DNA of 64,000 nucleotides from assembly GCF_017562075.2 (NCBI RefSeq), contig NC_054083.1, forward strand, positions 34,611,755-34,675,754. Direction: 5' to 3'. This DNA comes from Anopheles merus. Lineage: Eukaryota; Arthropoda; Insecta; Diptera; Culicidae. The notes under the pieces are model-generated. The model was not told the origin of the DNA. It ran no database searches and saw only the letters and a list, made by a program, of their open reading frames with translations. The translations under genes and the position numbers were made by a program. Positions 50,497-64,000 of the stretch are shown piece after piece; the first letter of the stretch is position 1; each line of letters begins with the position of its first letter.

Positions 50497-50850
50497 CTTT
50501 TTTGTTGTTGCTACGCTTTTATTCGACGGAAAACGATGGCTTGGTCAACTCGATTGGCTGTGCGTCCGTCCGCGGGGATTGTTGCTGTGACGTTGTGGTA
50601 TCGTTTTACAGCCACACGAAAGATCGGTAACTGGCTGTGTGTAGAACTGGTGGATACACTTTAAATTACTACCCTACCGTACCTTTTTCCACGTGTAAAA
50701 AAGGATTTTAAAACGAAACACATCAACTCACAGCAAGCACACGGCGCGGTACGTGCACACACTTTGGAGTTTTAATTCAGACTAATTTGAGAGAAAGAGC
50801 ACACCCATCCACACTCATTCGCTCGCAGCAACCCCACGTCATCGGGAAGA

Positions 50851-50901
<51 letters not shown>

Positions 50902-50960
50902 CGAATACGGTGTTTGGGAGAAAACTTAGTTTTTCTCTCACTCGCTCGCTCGCTCTGTTT
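50497..50960 (-). promoter_or_regulatory. HDAC1 5' UTR and upstream region with GA-repeat tract
   Basis: Upstream of the start codon come about 300 bases of probable leader, then a nearly pure GA run (50854-50902) and CTCGCTCGCTC repeats (50937-50957). Such GAGA tracts are binding sites of Trl/GAGA factor in flies and occur at paused promoters. A CACGTCATC string (50835-50843) resembles an ATF/CRE half-palindrome. The transcription start cannot be fixed. Confidence 0.45.
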
Positions 50961-51618
50961 GGTTTGGCTAGCGCGAGAGCGAAATGGGGTAACAACAGAC
51001 GGGGATGCCTCGCTCTCACTTTCGTCGTAGGATGTGCCTTTGCTCATGTCTTCTCTTTCTAACCACAGAGAGAACTCCGAAGTACAGCTGAATAGCGTGT
51101 CGTGCGCGGCTGTGTGTTTGCCGGTACAAACCCTCGAGAAGGCTGCGGTCAGAAGGTGCGATTTTGGAATTGAAAATTTCATTCGATTATTCACAATTTG
51201 CTAAAAACTTCCAATAATATTCGTTTGAGACCTTGCCGCAATACCGACCGAAAATCTCTAAAACTTGTTTTTCACAATATAAAAACTCAAAGAATTGCCT
51301 AAGCAAGGTTTTAGCCATGCTTAACTAGCATTTGATTCTTATTTATATTTGCAAAGGTAATTTATTTTACAGAAACAATCACAATGAAAGCATTTCATTT
51401 GCCATCACAGTCTATTTTGCCATCACAATGAAATTGCCTAATGGAGTCTGTTGGTTTGCAGTCATTCTGATGATAACTAAAAATAATCAATCTACAGGGT
51501 TTGCGATGGTTTCATAACACAGTTTTTGAAAAATATTTGTCAGTTTAGTTACAAATCGGTGGGCTACTGCTACTTAACAGATTCTATTTTTTAAGCAACT
51601 CTAACCGCAGAACTCCAC
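50961..51618. other. Noncoding stretch
   Basis: No gene recognised. A lone CTACAGGGTTT end at 51494 resembles the termini of the two TACAGGG MITEs, without an opposite end in range. Confidence 0.5.
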
Positions 51619-51852
51619 ACAGCATAACACGGAGCGCAACATAACAACTGACAGCTGCCAAACGCTTCACAAAACGCTTGGAAAAGGAGGTAAAGCGTTT
51701 CATTAACTGTCGGTCATCGCAGTAAGCTGGTAGTTTTTCTACGAGCAATGAGCGGCCTACTAAGGATATGCAAAATATGATACCAGCAATAAAGCGTTTT
51801 CTGAAGCGTTTGGCAGCTGTCAGTTGTTATGTTGCGCTCCGTGTTATGCTGT
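51619..51852. mobile_element. Foldback element with 51-bp perfect terminal inverted repeats
   Basis: 51619-51669 and 51802-51852 are exact reverse complements (outer end ACAGCATAACACGGAGCGCA). After one mismatch the match continues for nine more bases on each side. The unique centre is about 110 bases. There is no coding capacity. No certain target-site duplication was found. Confidence 0.85.
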
Positions 51853-52990
51853 CCCAAGTGCCACAAATCCACTAAACGACCACTAAACGGCTTCTAAACG
51901 CCTCAAATTCTCTACCTAAACGGAATATAGAAAGACTTCGTTTAGCAGACGGCAAACGACTCATGCATTCTAAAAATAGCAAAAAAGCTGGTGGCGCCAT
52001 CTGTTTGTGGGATACCCAACCTGTGGAGCTTCCTCGCTTGGAGGAGAGCTTTCTCATTTCCTCTGTACTGTTGTATGGTTTCGCATTGAAGTTATGCATC
52101 GCTAGAACTAGAACGGCGATACGATTGTTTAAATACTAAACTCCAACGGAAACCACCAGTACTGAAGCAAGTGAGATATTAGTAATGGTCGTTGGTGTTG
52201 ATACCCACTGACCACACGACCATTCATATGGATTTTTGCTCAGAAAGTTAGAAGGCTATATAGGTCATTATAAGATGAAACTTGTCGAAACACATTGCAA
52301 GAAAAGGATAGCAATATAATGATGAGTTGTAATACGCCATCTATTGATCAAACCAATGAAGCTGTGAAGCTTTCATTTTTTTCCTATGGATATTCAATTT
52401 TCCAGTCGTTTAAGCTTAATCTGTGGCGCTTGGGGTGTGGAGTCCTGCAGTATAACTTTGACCTTTTCTTATGTATGCAAAATAAAAATTTTATTGCATG
52501 AAAAACGTGATCGTACTTTGAAAAGGCTTGCTGAACTACTCAATTCGGAATAACTAATCAGCTAGCATTAAACTTCCGGACCAAATGACTTGAAATATTC
52601 GTTACTTTTTAAATAATTTTAGTTGTTTGGAACATTTAAATTTTTGGTTCTGGTCAGGTAATTTAATCGTTACTTAAGCATACTTATCTGACCGTCATTG
52701 TCAATTTTTTAGCGCAACAATAACGCATTTAGTACAGTTTCAAACTTTATTTTCAAGATGGAAATTCGATTGCAGTCGCAGTTGTGATGAATCTGTTTCA
52801 ACATCCTATGTTTAACTTGAGTCACAAAATAAACGCATACATTTTAGCACGAACTAACAACCCGAAACAACTTGTCCCTGCTTGCGACTTGGACTGTGCC
52901 CGTGCGCTTCAAAATGTTCATTGGGTGCTTAGTCCTCTCTCGCTACGCAACGGGTTGTCGCGAGTAACCGTGTGCGAGCTGCTCTCGCTC
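51853..52990. other. Noncoding stretch with CTAAACG repeats
   Basis: CTAAACG occurs at about 51872, 51883, 51894 and 51916 and reversed at 51939, just after the foldback element. The remainder is AT-rich with no gene seen. Confidence 0.5.
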
Positions 52991-52995
52991 TTGAA

Positions 52996-53913
52996 TCAGT
53001 CTGAATTCAGAGTTGAAAGTGTTTGCACGCTCCTGTCCGTGTCGTGCTCAGCGCTCGCGTTGATGTGTTTTGTTTGAAAAATCCCAATAGCTGTGTGAAA
53101 AACGCTACAAAAATATGGTGAATAATTGTGATTCAATAGTATAAAAGGTTACAGAAAACGTACAGGAAATCGGAACGTCTGTGGTTTTCCCTTGCCAGTG
53201 CGGGGGCCCAGTGCATTGGCTAGATGGTGTGTAAGCTAAGCTGTAGCAGTTGAAAAAAAGGGTGATTTGTTGGGGTATTTTTTTTTCGGTGCAATCAAAT
53301 AAGAAAAAACTGCCCCGGAAAAACTACCCCGCCGCTGTTTCAGTGTATTTAGTGTGTACTGTTTTGCTGGCGAAGTAACGAAGCGGTCTTATCGGTGCAA
53401 TGGCCTCCTCTAATCAATTGAACGAGAACCGAGAAAAACGGAAGAACCGAAATTAGGATTCTAATTTGATCGTTTAATTTACCCCCTGTCCCTGTGTGCG
53501 TGTCTGTGTGCGTGACTGTTGGATGTGTGTGTGGCGTTGCTGCAGCAACCGACACACAGCAAACGGTGAACGAAAGGCAAAGCCAAATTTCAGACCAGAA
53601 AGCGCTTGTGTGAGTGCGTGCGCGCAGGACCACGGGTGGTATCCTTTTTCGGATGCGTAAAGTGTGCACGAAAGTGTGCGTGTACAAAACAGTATACCCT
53701 GTACGGGCATAAGTGCGTGTGCGTACACCGTTTTTTTTGTCGGGGGTGTGTGCAGCAGTGCAGCAGCAAATCGATTAAAAGTGAAACAATTGCAGTTTTA
53801 TAAAGTTACATTCGCTTTTAAACACCTAAAGAATACGAGACAACATTAAAACTCGCATTTACCACTCTCACACAGCCACTAGAGGCGCATCCTTGTTCGG
53901 CGAGAAGAGAAAG
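52996..53913 (+). other. Candidate first noncoding exon of a plus-strand gene
   Basis: An initiator-like TCAGTC (52996-53001) follows a CTCTCGCTC-rich stretch. The sequence after it is stop-filled and GTG/AAAC-rich like dipteran 5' leaders. A possible donor is AAAG|GTAGAA at 53913/53914. It would be divergent from HDAC1, about 2.5 kb away. Both ends are uncertain. Confidence 0.3.
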
Positions 53914-55562
53914 GTAGAAATGCCTCCTTTTCCGGTGAAAAACGAACAACACACAAAGCAATGGCGTGTTTGCTGGTGCGCATGTATGGGTGGCGGTGCA
54001 TATATGTGTGTGTGTGTGCGTGTGTGTGAGCGAGTATCGTATGTGTGTGCCGTACCGTCTGGGCGTTTTAAAACAAAACAAACGCAGCAAACATGGCACA
54101 AGGGATGGAGCAGGCAGAGGGTGGCGGCGGCAGCAGCAGCAGGAGGAGGGCCCTTAGCTCAGGCCAGGGAACCCCGGGGATTCCTGGCAAAGCAGCGCGG
54201 TGTGCGTATGTGTGTGTGTGTGTGCGTGGTCGGGCAACAAACGCATACCCGACAACAGTTGCCGTTGACAGCCGTCACTGAAGAAAAGTTGTTGGGCGAA
54301 GTTTTCTTTTTTTGAGAATGAAAGAAAAGACGGCTGAAAGTTATCTTTACTGAAAATTTGAATATTTTGTTTTTCTAAGAGTTAGCTTCCAATTTTTTTT
54401 CTTTAAATTTGACGGGGAATAGATTATTTTCCTTTTCTCCTTTCAATGCAATCAAATTCATTCAATGTCCAATTATGTAAAAAAAATCCAAAATTTATTC
54501 ATTGCCTAATCTCACCGTTTGATAGAACAATGTCCAATCTATAAACACACCACTTGAGTGGCTATTTTTATGCGCACTGTTCTGTAAAAATGCAGTTCGT
54601 GCGTGCTTTTCACATTCGATGTTTTGTTTTCCGGGGAAGGGGGGGATATGAAAAGGAGGAGAGAAACAGGGCACAGAATTTTCCTTCTCTCTCTCTCTCT
54701 CTCTCCCTTCTCGTTCTGTAACATGCAAATCCAAATGCCCCGGTATTTACCATGCTTGCGTCCGTGCGTGCCTGCTTGTGCTCGTGTCGGGTAATGTTGT
54801 TATGCTGCTGCTGCGTGTAGCAATATTGGGCGATGATGAGAGCATCACCAAGCAACACCCAAATAGCAACCGGGAAAAAGGCAAAGCGGCCCCGGCCTTT
54901 GGCGCTTGAGTGTGCGTGTGTGGCTGTGGTGAATCAAAGCAGGCGGCAGGCTGGCCTCTCCGCAACTATTTTCATTGTTCCGCACACTTGACAATTGCCA
55001 CGGGAGCTAGGAATGGACCAAATATTTAGGAAAATGAAACAATGTTTGGATTTTCTAAAAAATAATTTTTAATCTAACAATACCCTACATTCTTAAACGG
55101 GTTTCCCCACACCACACAAAGACACGCTCACGAACACTCCATCACGTGCCTTCACTTTTCCGACCGAAAAAAAAAGGACGATAAATGCGCCATGGCGGCG
55201 GCGCTTCATCAAAAGGTTGCCGGGGGGAAAGACGGGGGGCATGAGCCCCGTTGGAGGGAAGTGTAACTACACCCATACAACTGCAACCTCTTCCGGGAGT
55301 AGTACGAGCGCGCCAGGGATTGGAAGGTTTGGGGAGAAGTATGCTTTGTGTATGTGTGTATGTGTGTGTGTATTATTCTCACTTCCGTGTGTAGGAGGTG
55401 GAGGAGCAAAGGCACTGGGCAGGGATATAAACAGGAAGTAACGCAATGCTTCACAAATACCACCAGGTTCGGCAGCGACAGGAGAGAATCTTCCGTGTCG
55501 GACGTTATTTTAAAATTTGTTACTGAAGAAGTCAGTATTTTTTTATTATTATTCATTAAAAG
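53914..55562. other. Noncoding stretch
   Basis: No gene seen. Short GT runs (54005-54030, 54209-54224, 55347-55372) and a CT run near 54685-54705 are the only features. Confidence 0.5.
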
Positions 55563-55785
55563 TACAGTCAGAATTCAATAGTTGAACGCTCGATAGTTGG
55601 CTGACAGTTCAATTAAAAAGCATGCGTTTGTATGGAAAAACCGGTTTTTGAAAATTTCACAAAAATCTCATGGCCTGCTGAGAAAAATTTCATAAATTGT
55701 ATTGTATGGAAAAACGTGCCAACTAAAAAGCATATATTCAAAAGTTGGCAGGCAATCGAAGTTCAACCAGTGAGTTTGGACTGTA
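55563..55785. mobile_element. Pogo-like MITE
   Basis: TA-flanked ends TACAGTC... (55563) and ...GACTGTA (55785) form about 27-base inverted repeats at roughly 80% identity, including GTTGAAC/GTTCAAC. The ends and TA target fit the Tc1/mariner/pogo superfamily. A second inverted pair built on AGTTGGC/GCCAACT lies inside. Confidence 0.6.
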
Positions 55786-56574
55786 TAACAGAAAAGTACA
55801 AGGAATTAATGGTTAGCTTGATATCGTTTCAATTCATCACTGTTGTTGTTGTTGTTGTTGTTATAAGATTAAAAAATCAATTGAAATAACAAAAAAATAA
55901 AGAATAATTGAGTTGACTTCTTTTGCAATTTATGCAAAAACGATTTAGTTATAATGAAGGACCTAACATACATGTTAGGTATGGTACCTTAAGTACGTTA
56001 ACATAAAAATCAAATATTATTGCTTAGAAAACTAGGAAAACGTTCTATTCAAATAATACATTGAATGTGGAAAACAATGACAAAGGAAATGTGTGAAAAA
56101 CTATTTATGTATTAGGGTCGTACCAACGGTCTAGGTCCCCTTTTTGAATTGCATACTATCTTCTCCCCTTCATGTTTTAAACACAGCGCGAAGAGAGTAA
56201 AGAATTTCCAATTTTGCATGGTACAACATACGCAACTCCGCATGTTCAAACCCTTCAACTACACATTCAAACCGGAGTGGAACGAAGGATCAAAAATGTT
56301 TAATGCTGCTGCCGCCATAGCAATAGTTTGCTAGACGTGGGAGGAATTTGGTTAAAAAGAATATAAGAATTTCTTTATTCAATCTTTTGTTTTTTTTTTT
56401 TGCTTATTTGATTTTTACTCACAAAGCGTACAGAGGAAATTCTCCGCTAAGTTGTAGTAACTTCAAGTGCTGTTGCTGCAGTTTCGCGTTTTCTTTGGTG
56501 CCCTCTCTTTTCATGCATTAATGTGGTACGGGTTAATTTACTACTATCCTTTTGCGTCCCCTTTTCTTCTACAG
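55786..56574. other. Noncoding stretch
   Basis: AT-rich with a (GTT)n run near 55841-55861. No gene seen. It ends in a pyrimidine tract and CTACAG acceptor at 56574. Confidence 0.5.
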
Positions 56575-56986
56575 AGCAGTGTTGTGGTGCAGAAGTGCAG
56601 TGGAAAATAAGAGAAAATATGTAAAAAATTCGTGTTACTATATTTCTGAAGGTGTTTGTGCGTGGCGTGTGTTTTTGTGCAAATAAAATAGAAGTGAGTG
56701 TGGAAAATTTTCTCCAAAAAAAAAAAGAGCGCTCAGACGTCGGCTCAGTTGTGCTTGTGTGTGTATGTGTGTGGGTGTGTGTGTAGGTGTGTGAATTTTT
56801 GGCCCGAGTTTGGATGTAAAGTTAAAGAGTTGCACGGTAGAACGGTTTACCCAGCGTGGGGAGGAAGAGAGGAGTCCAGGGTGCTGCATATCATCAAACT
56901 CTCTCGATAAGTGGAGCTAGTACTTCCTACGAAATTGGATTATCGGATCGGTTGGCCGCATCTTGGCACCAAAAAATTAAAGAAAG
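56575..56986 (+). other. Probable internal noncoding exon (5' UTR)
   Basis: Starts after CCTTTTGCGTCCCCTTTTCT-type pyrimidine sequence and CTACAG, and ends at a consensus donor AAAG|GTAAGC (56986/56987). The interior is UTR-like (AAATAAAATAG, GTGTGTG, many stops). It fits a plus-strand gene whose coding region is outside the window. Confidence 0.4.
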
Positions 56987-58893
56987 GTAAGCAAAAATGA
57001 TGTTTATTTTTTTTCTTAGTCATTTGTGTCATTTTGGACGAATTCTGATATTTTTAGACGAGTCATGCGTGATTTGCTTCCACTACCTCGTTATCGTTTA
57101 GCAAATATTTGCCAGCTTTGTGTGTTTGTAGTTTAAAATCTTTCGCAAATATTACTCATTGCCTGGGGGCTTTGAAAGCGTGGCGCCTTTTTAAGGTTAA
57201 TCAATAGTGTGTAAACCTTTTTTCCTTACCCCAACTTTTGGTTCTTAAACACGCCAAAACACGTTATTCAATTTGTAAAAGGGGCGACACAGATCTACGA
57301 TAGGAAATGATAATACATTTGCATTAGTCATGTTCTGGCAATTACGGCGTGATTCCAGGGATTTGGAAGATTTTGACAATATTTAGCCTTTGCAAACTTG
57401 ATTATGTTGTTGACTTCTTTCCTGGAAATTGATTATTAATGTTTTTTTCGAGCATGAATTTGACTTGCATTAACGTTTGGAGCGGTTTCTAACAGTCCAC
57501 CCAGATAGGCATATGGAAAGAAACGCTTTCAGCGCCTCGTTCGCCTACACGCATGCGTTTTTGTTTACCGTTTGCCCTTCCCCTCCGGTTGACTCATGGC
57601 GAGCTCCAGGGTGTAGGGTGAAGTTTTCGGAAGTTTTTCGAGTGGCTTTTCGAGATTCTTACAATGGACAAATGTATTTGATGTTCTCGTACGCTTTACG
57701 TGAAATTGTGGAGAATAATATTAGATTAAGAAGTTAGAAGTACTTTGGAATTTTCAGACATTTAATATTTGTCTCAAATTCGGTATCACTTTGCACAAAG
57801 AACTCTCCAAATTTCAACTGCGTAATATCTGGGAACATATTGCATTATGTTTTGTGTAGCGTTTATGAAGAAGTATTCTTGTACAGATTGTGCTCCTCCA
57901 TCGATAAAACATTAGTTAACCAGTTTTGGTTGAGGGAAAAACGAACATTCCTACAAGTCCTCGTACGTAGCATATTTGACATACCAACATACCAAAACGG
58001 CCGTCACCTTTCGAAGCCCGAAAAACCCCTTGCTCGACGATTACGGCACCACAGAACAGAACTTTTCGTCTTGCCGAAGGTACCGCCGAAGCATGGAATC
58101 AAATTTTCTTCTGCATACTTAGCTTCTTCTGCTGCTAAGGTTGTTGGGACGTGTATTTGACAAGTCGCCGGTGGACGGAGAGTGCCAGTGTAGTTTGGGG
58201 AAAAAAAGCACCCAAAAGCGAAGAGGTCGACCGGCAAACAGCAGCAGCGCCTCAGCAAACATTAGCAGCAACGGAAAAGGAAGGATGGTAGTTTGAGAGG
58301 AGTATGACTGCCTGTGCCTGCCTGCAGATGATGTCATTCCGGCCTGTCATAGACGTTTGACCAGCCGGACTTTGAGATAGGCATTTGGACAAGAGGAGCT
58401 TGAGATGAGGAGAAGGTAGCAATAGCAGAAGCAACAGCAGCAAACATGGGGTAGGATCCTCTGCTTAAAGTGTGTTTGTTTGGCTGTGGTTCTTCTAACT
58501 CATCTTACAAAGTTCGGCTCTTGGAGGTTGCATTTGGTTGGCTTGTGTTAAAGTTTACTAAACTGTTTTTTGTGTGTGTCATCGGATGTTCTTCATAATA
58601 CTGCGAGAAGAAATGACAAAATCAAAATAGATAAACGACATACTGGGTATTGTTAATTATGAACAGATATTTAATTAATTAACATTCTGCGCTTAAAAAT
58701 GGATGTCGGCCTTGGTCTGCCATTAAAGCCGCCTTATGGTCTTGGCTATCTGTGACAGAGTATACTGTGTATCCTAATAAAGGCACGATTGTCAGTCTTA
58801 TGGGTATTATTAGAGATTGGAGAAGAAAAGCAATAACATTTAACGTCAACAAAAAGTATTTGATCGAGAAACATACATTTTAGTACAAATGTG
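56987..58893. other. Noncoding stretch with a possible start-codon exon
   Basis: No domain-bearing frame. CAAACATGGG|GTAGGA at 58441-58455 combines a good insect start context with a donor two bases past the ATG codon, so an exon ending at 58450 could carry a start codon. This is weak. 58690-58890 has CCTAATAAAGG (about 58773) and could be a decayed LTR. Confidence 0.3.
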
Positions 58894-59076
58894 TTGGTGC
58901 CGTGACTAGGATTTGCATCGGTACATCGGTTGTGGTTGTGTTGTACATCTCAATTACTCAAAATTAATACGTTGGTGCCGTGACCAGGATACTAATACCA
59001 AATCCTTTGCGTAACATGCAAACTCATTTACTCAGCATTTTACCATTCCAACAAAATGTGGTGCCGTGACCAGGAT
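58894..59076 (+). mobile_element. Triplicated LTR-retroelement primer-site-like motif
   Basis: TTGGTGCCGTGACCAGGAT occurs at 58894-58912 (one mismatch) and 58972-58990, and from TGG onward at 59059-59076. TGG followed by an acceptor-stem-like complement is the form of a tRNA primer-binding site directly after an LTR. As far as I recall, this wording is typical of BEL/Pao elements. No gag or pol follows. Confidence 0.5.
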
Positions 59077-59159
59077 TTCTTTGATTTCCGCTTCAATCGT
59101 GTTTCAGGGAGCTGCTGTTAAAAGCATTGATACATATCTGGTGAAAATTTCACTACAAT

Positions 59160-59334
59160 ATCACCCGAAAATGGGTTCAAGCCCCAAATAGACCGTGCCG
59201 CCATACGTAGGACTGACTATCCTGCTATGGGGGGAAATCAATAAGTCACTGAAAGCCAACCCCACAAGTGGGTTGGTAGGCCTTGACCGGCATCGGTTGT
59301 TGAGCCAAAGAAGAAGAAGAAGATCACCCGAAAA
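59160..59334 (+). mobile_element. tRNA-derived SINE (SINE200-like) with 12-bp target-site duplication
   Basis: The body 59172-59322 begins at a tRNA-type B box (GGGTTCAAGCCC), continues through GGACTGACTATCC and AATAAGTCACTGAAAGCCA, and ends in (AAG)n. ATCACCCGAAAA at 59160-59171 is repeated at 59323-59334 as the target-site duplication. The A box is missing, so it was truncated at the 5' end on insertion. The body resembles the Anopheles SINE200 family from memory. Confidence 0.85.

Positions 59335-64000
<4,666 letters not shown>

Overview
The window looks like nuclear DNA of an anopheline mosquito (Anopheles gambiae group is my best guess). The evidence is compact GT-AG introns in GC-rich exons, AT-rich intergenic DNA full of small inverted-repeat elements, abundant GT/CT microsatellites, and a SINE that resembles the mosquito SINE200 family. 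The species call is an inference. Only two protein-coding genes can be read with confidence, and they converge tail to tail.

1-25.8 kb: no convincing coding exon. This part holds leader-like noncoding sequence (notably 10.4-11.5 kb), a 5'-truncated and frameshifted non-LTR retrotransposon on the minus strand (14.4-15.5 kb) that ends in a striking 28-bp snap-back palindrome, and three candidate MITE-like elements with terminal inverted repeats (17.9, 21.0 and 24.1-25.0 kb).

25.8-46.7 kb, plus strand: an axotactin-like neurexin-superfamily gene (axo). Eighteen coding exons can be joined in frame. They encode a signal peptide, a Kunitz domain, about six laminin-G domains interleaved with four EGF-like modules, a fibrinogen/Caspr-like segment, one transmembrane helix and a cytoplasmic tail of about 220 residues. 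An internal splice donor in the last exon opens onto two further in-frame 3' exons, so up to three different cytoplasmic tails may be made, each with a plausible polyadenylation site. Introns carry MITEs and nine copies of a short motif (CGCCTRAAxGTATGCAA) confined to 27.2-33.9 kb.

46.7-50.9 kb, minus strand: a complete five-exon class I histone deacetylase (HDAC1/Rpd3 orthologue, 493 aa) with all catalytic residues and a GA-repeat tract in its upstream region.

50.9-64 kb: noncoding. It contains a foldback element with 51-bp perfect inverted repeats, a pogo-like MITE, a triplicated retroelement primer-site-like motif, a SINE with a 12-bp target-site duplication, and probable noncoding leader exons of a plus-strand gene whose coding part lies beyond the right edge. 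The two clear genes act separately: one is a cell-surface or glia-axon adhesion-type receptor, the other a chromatin enzyme.
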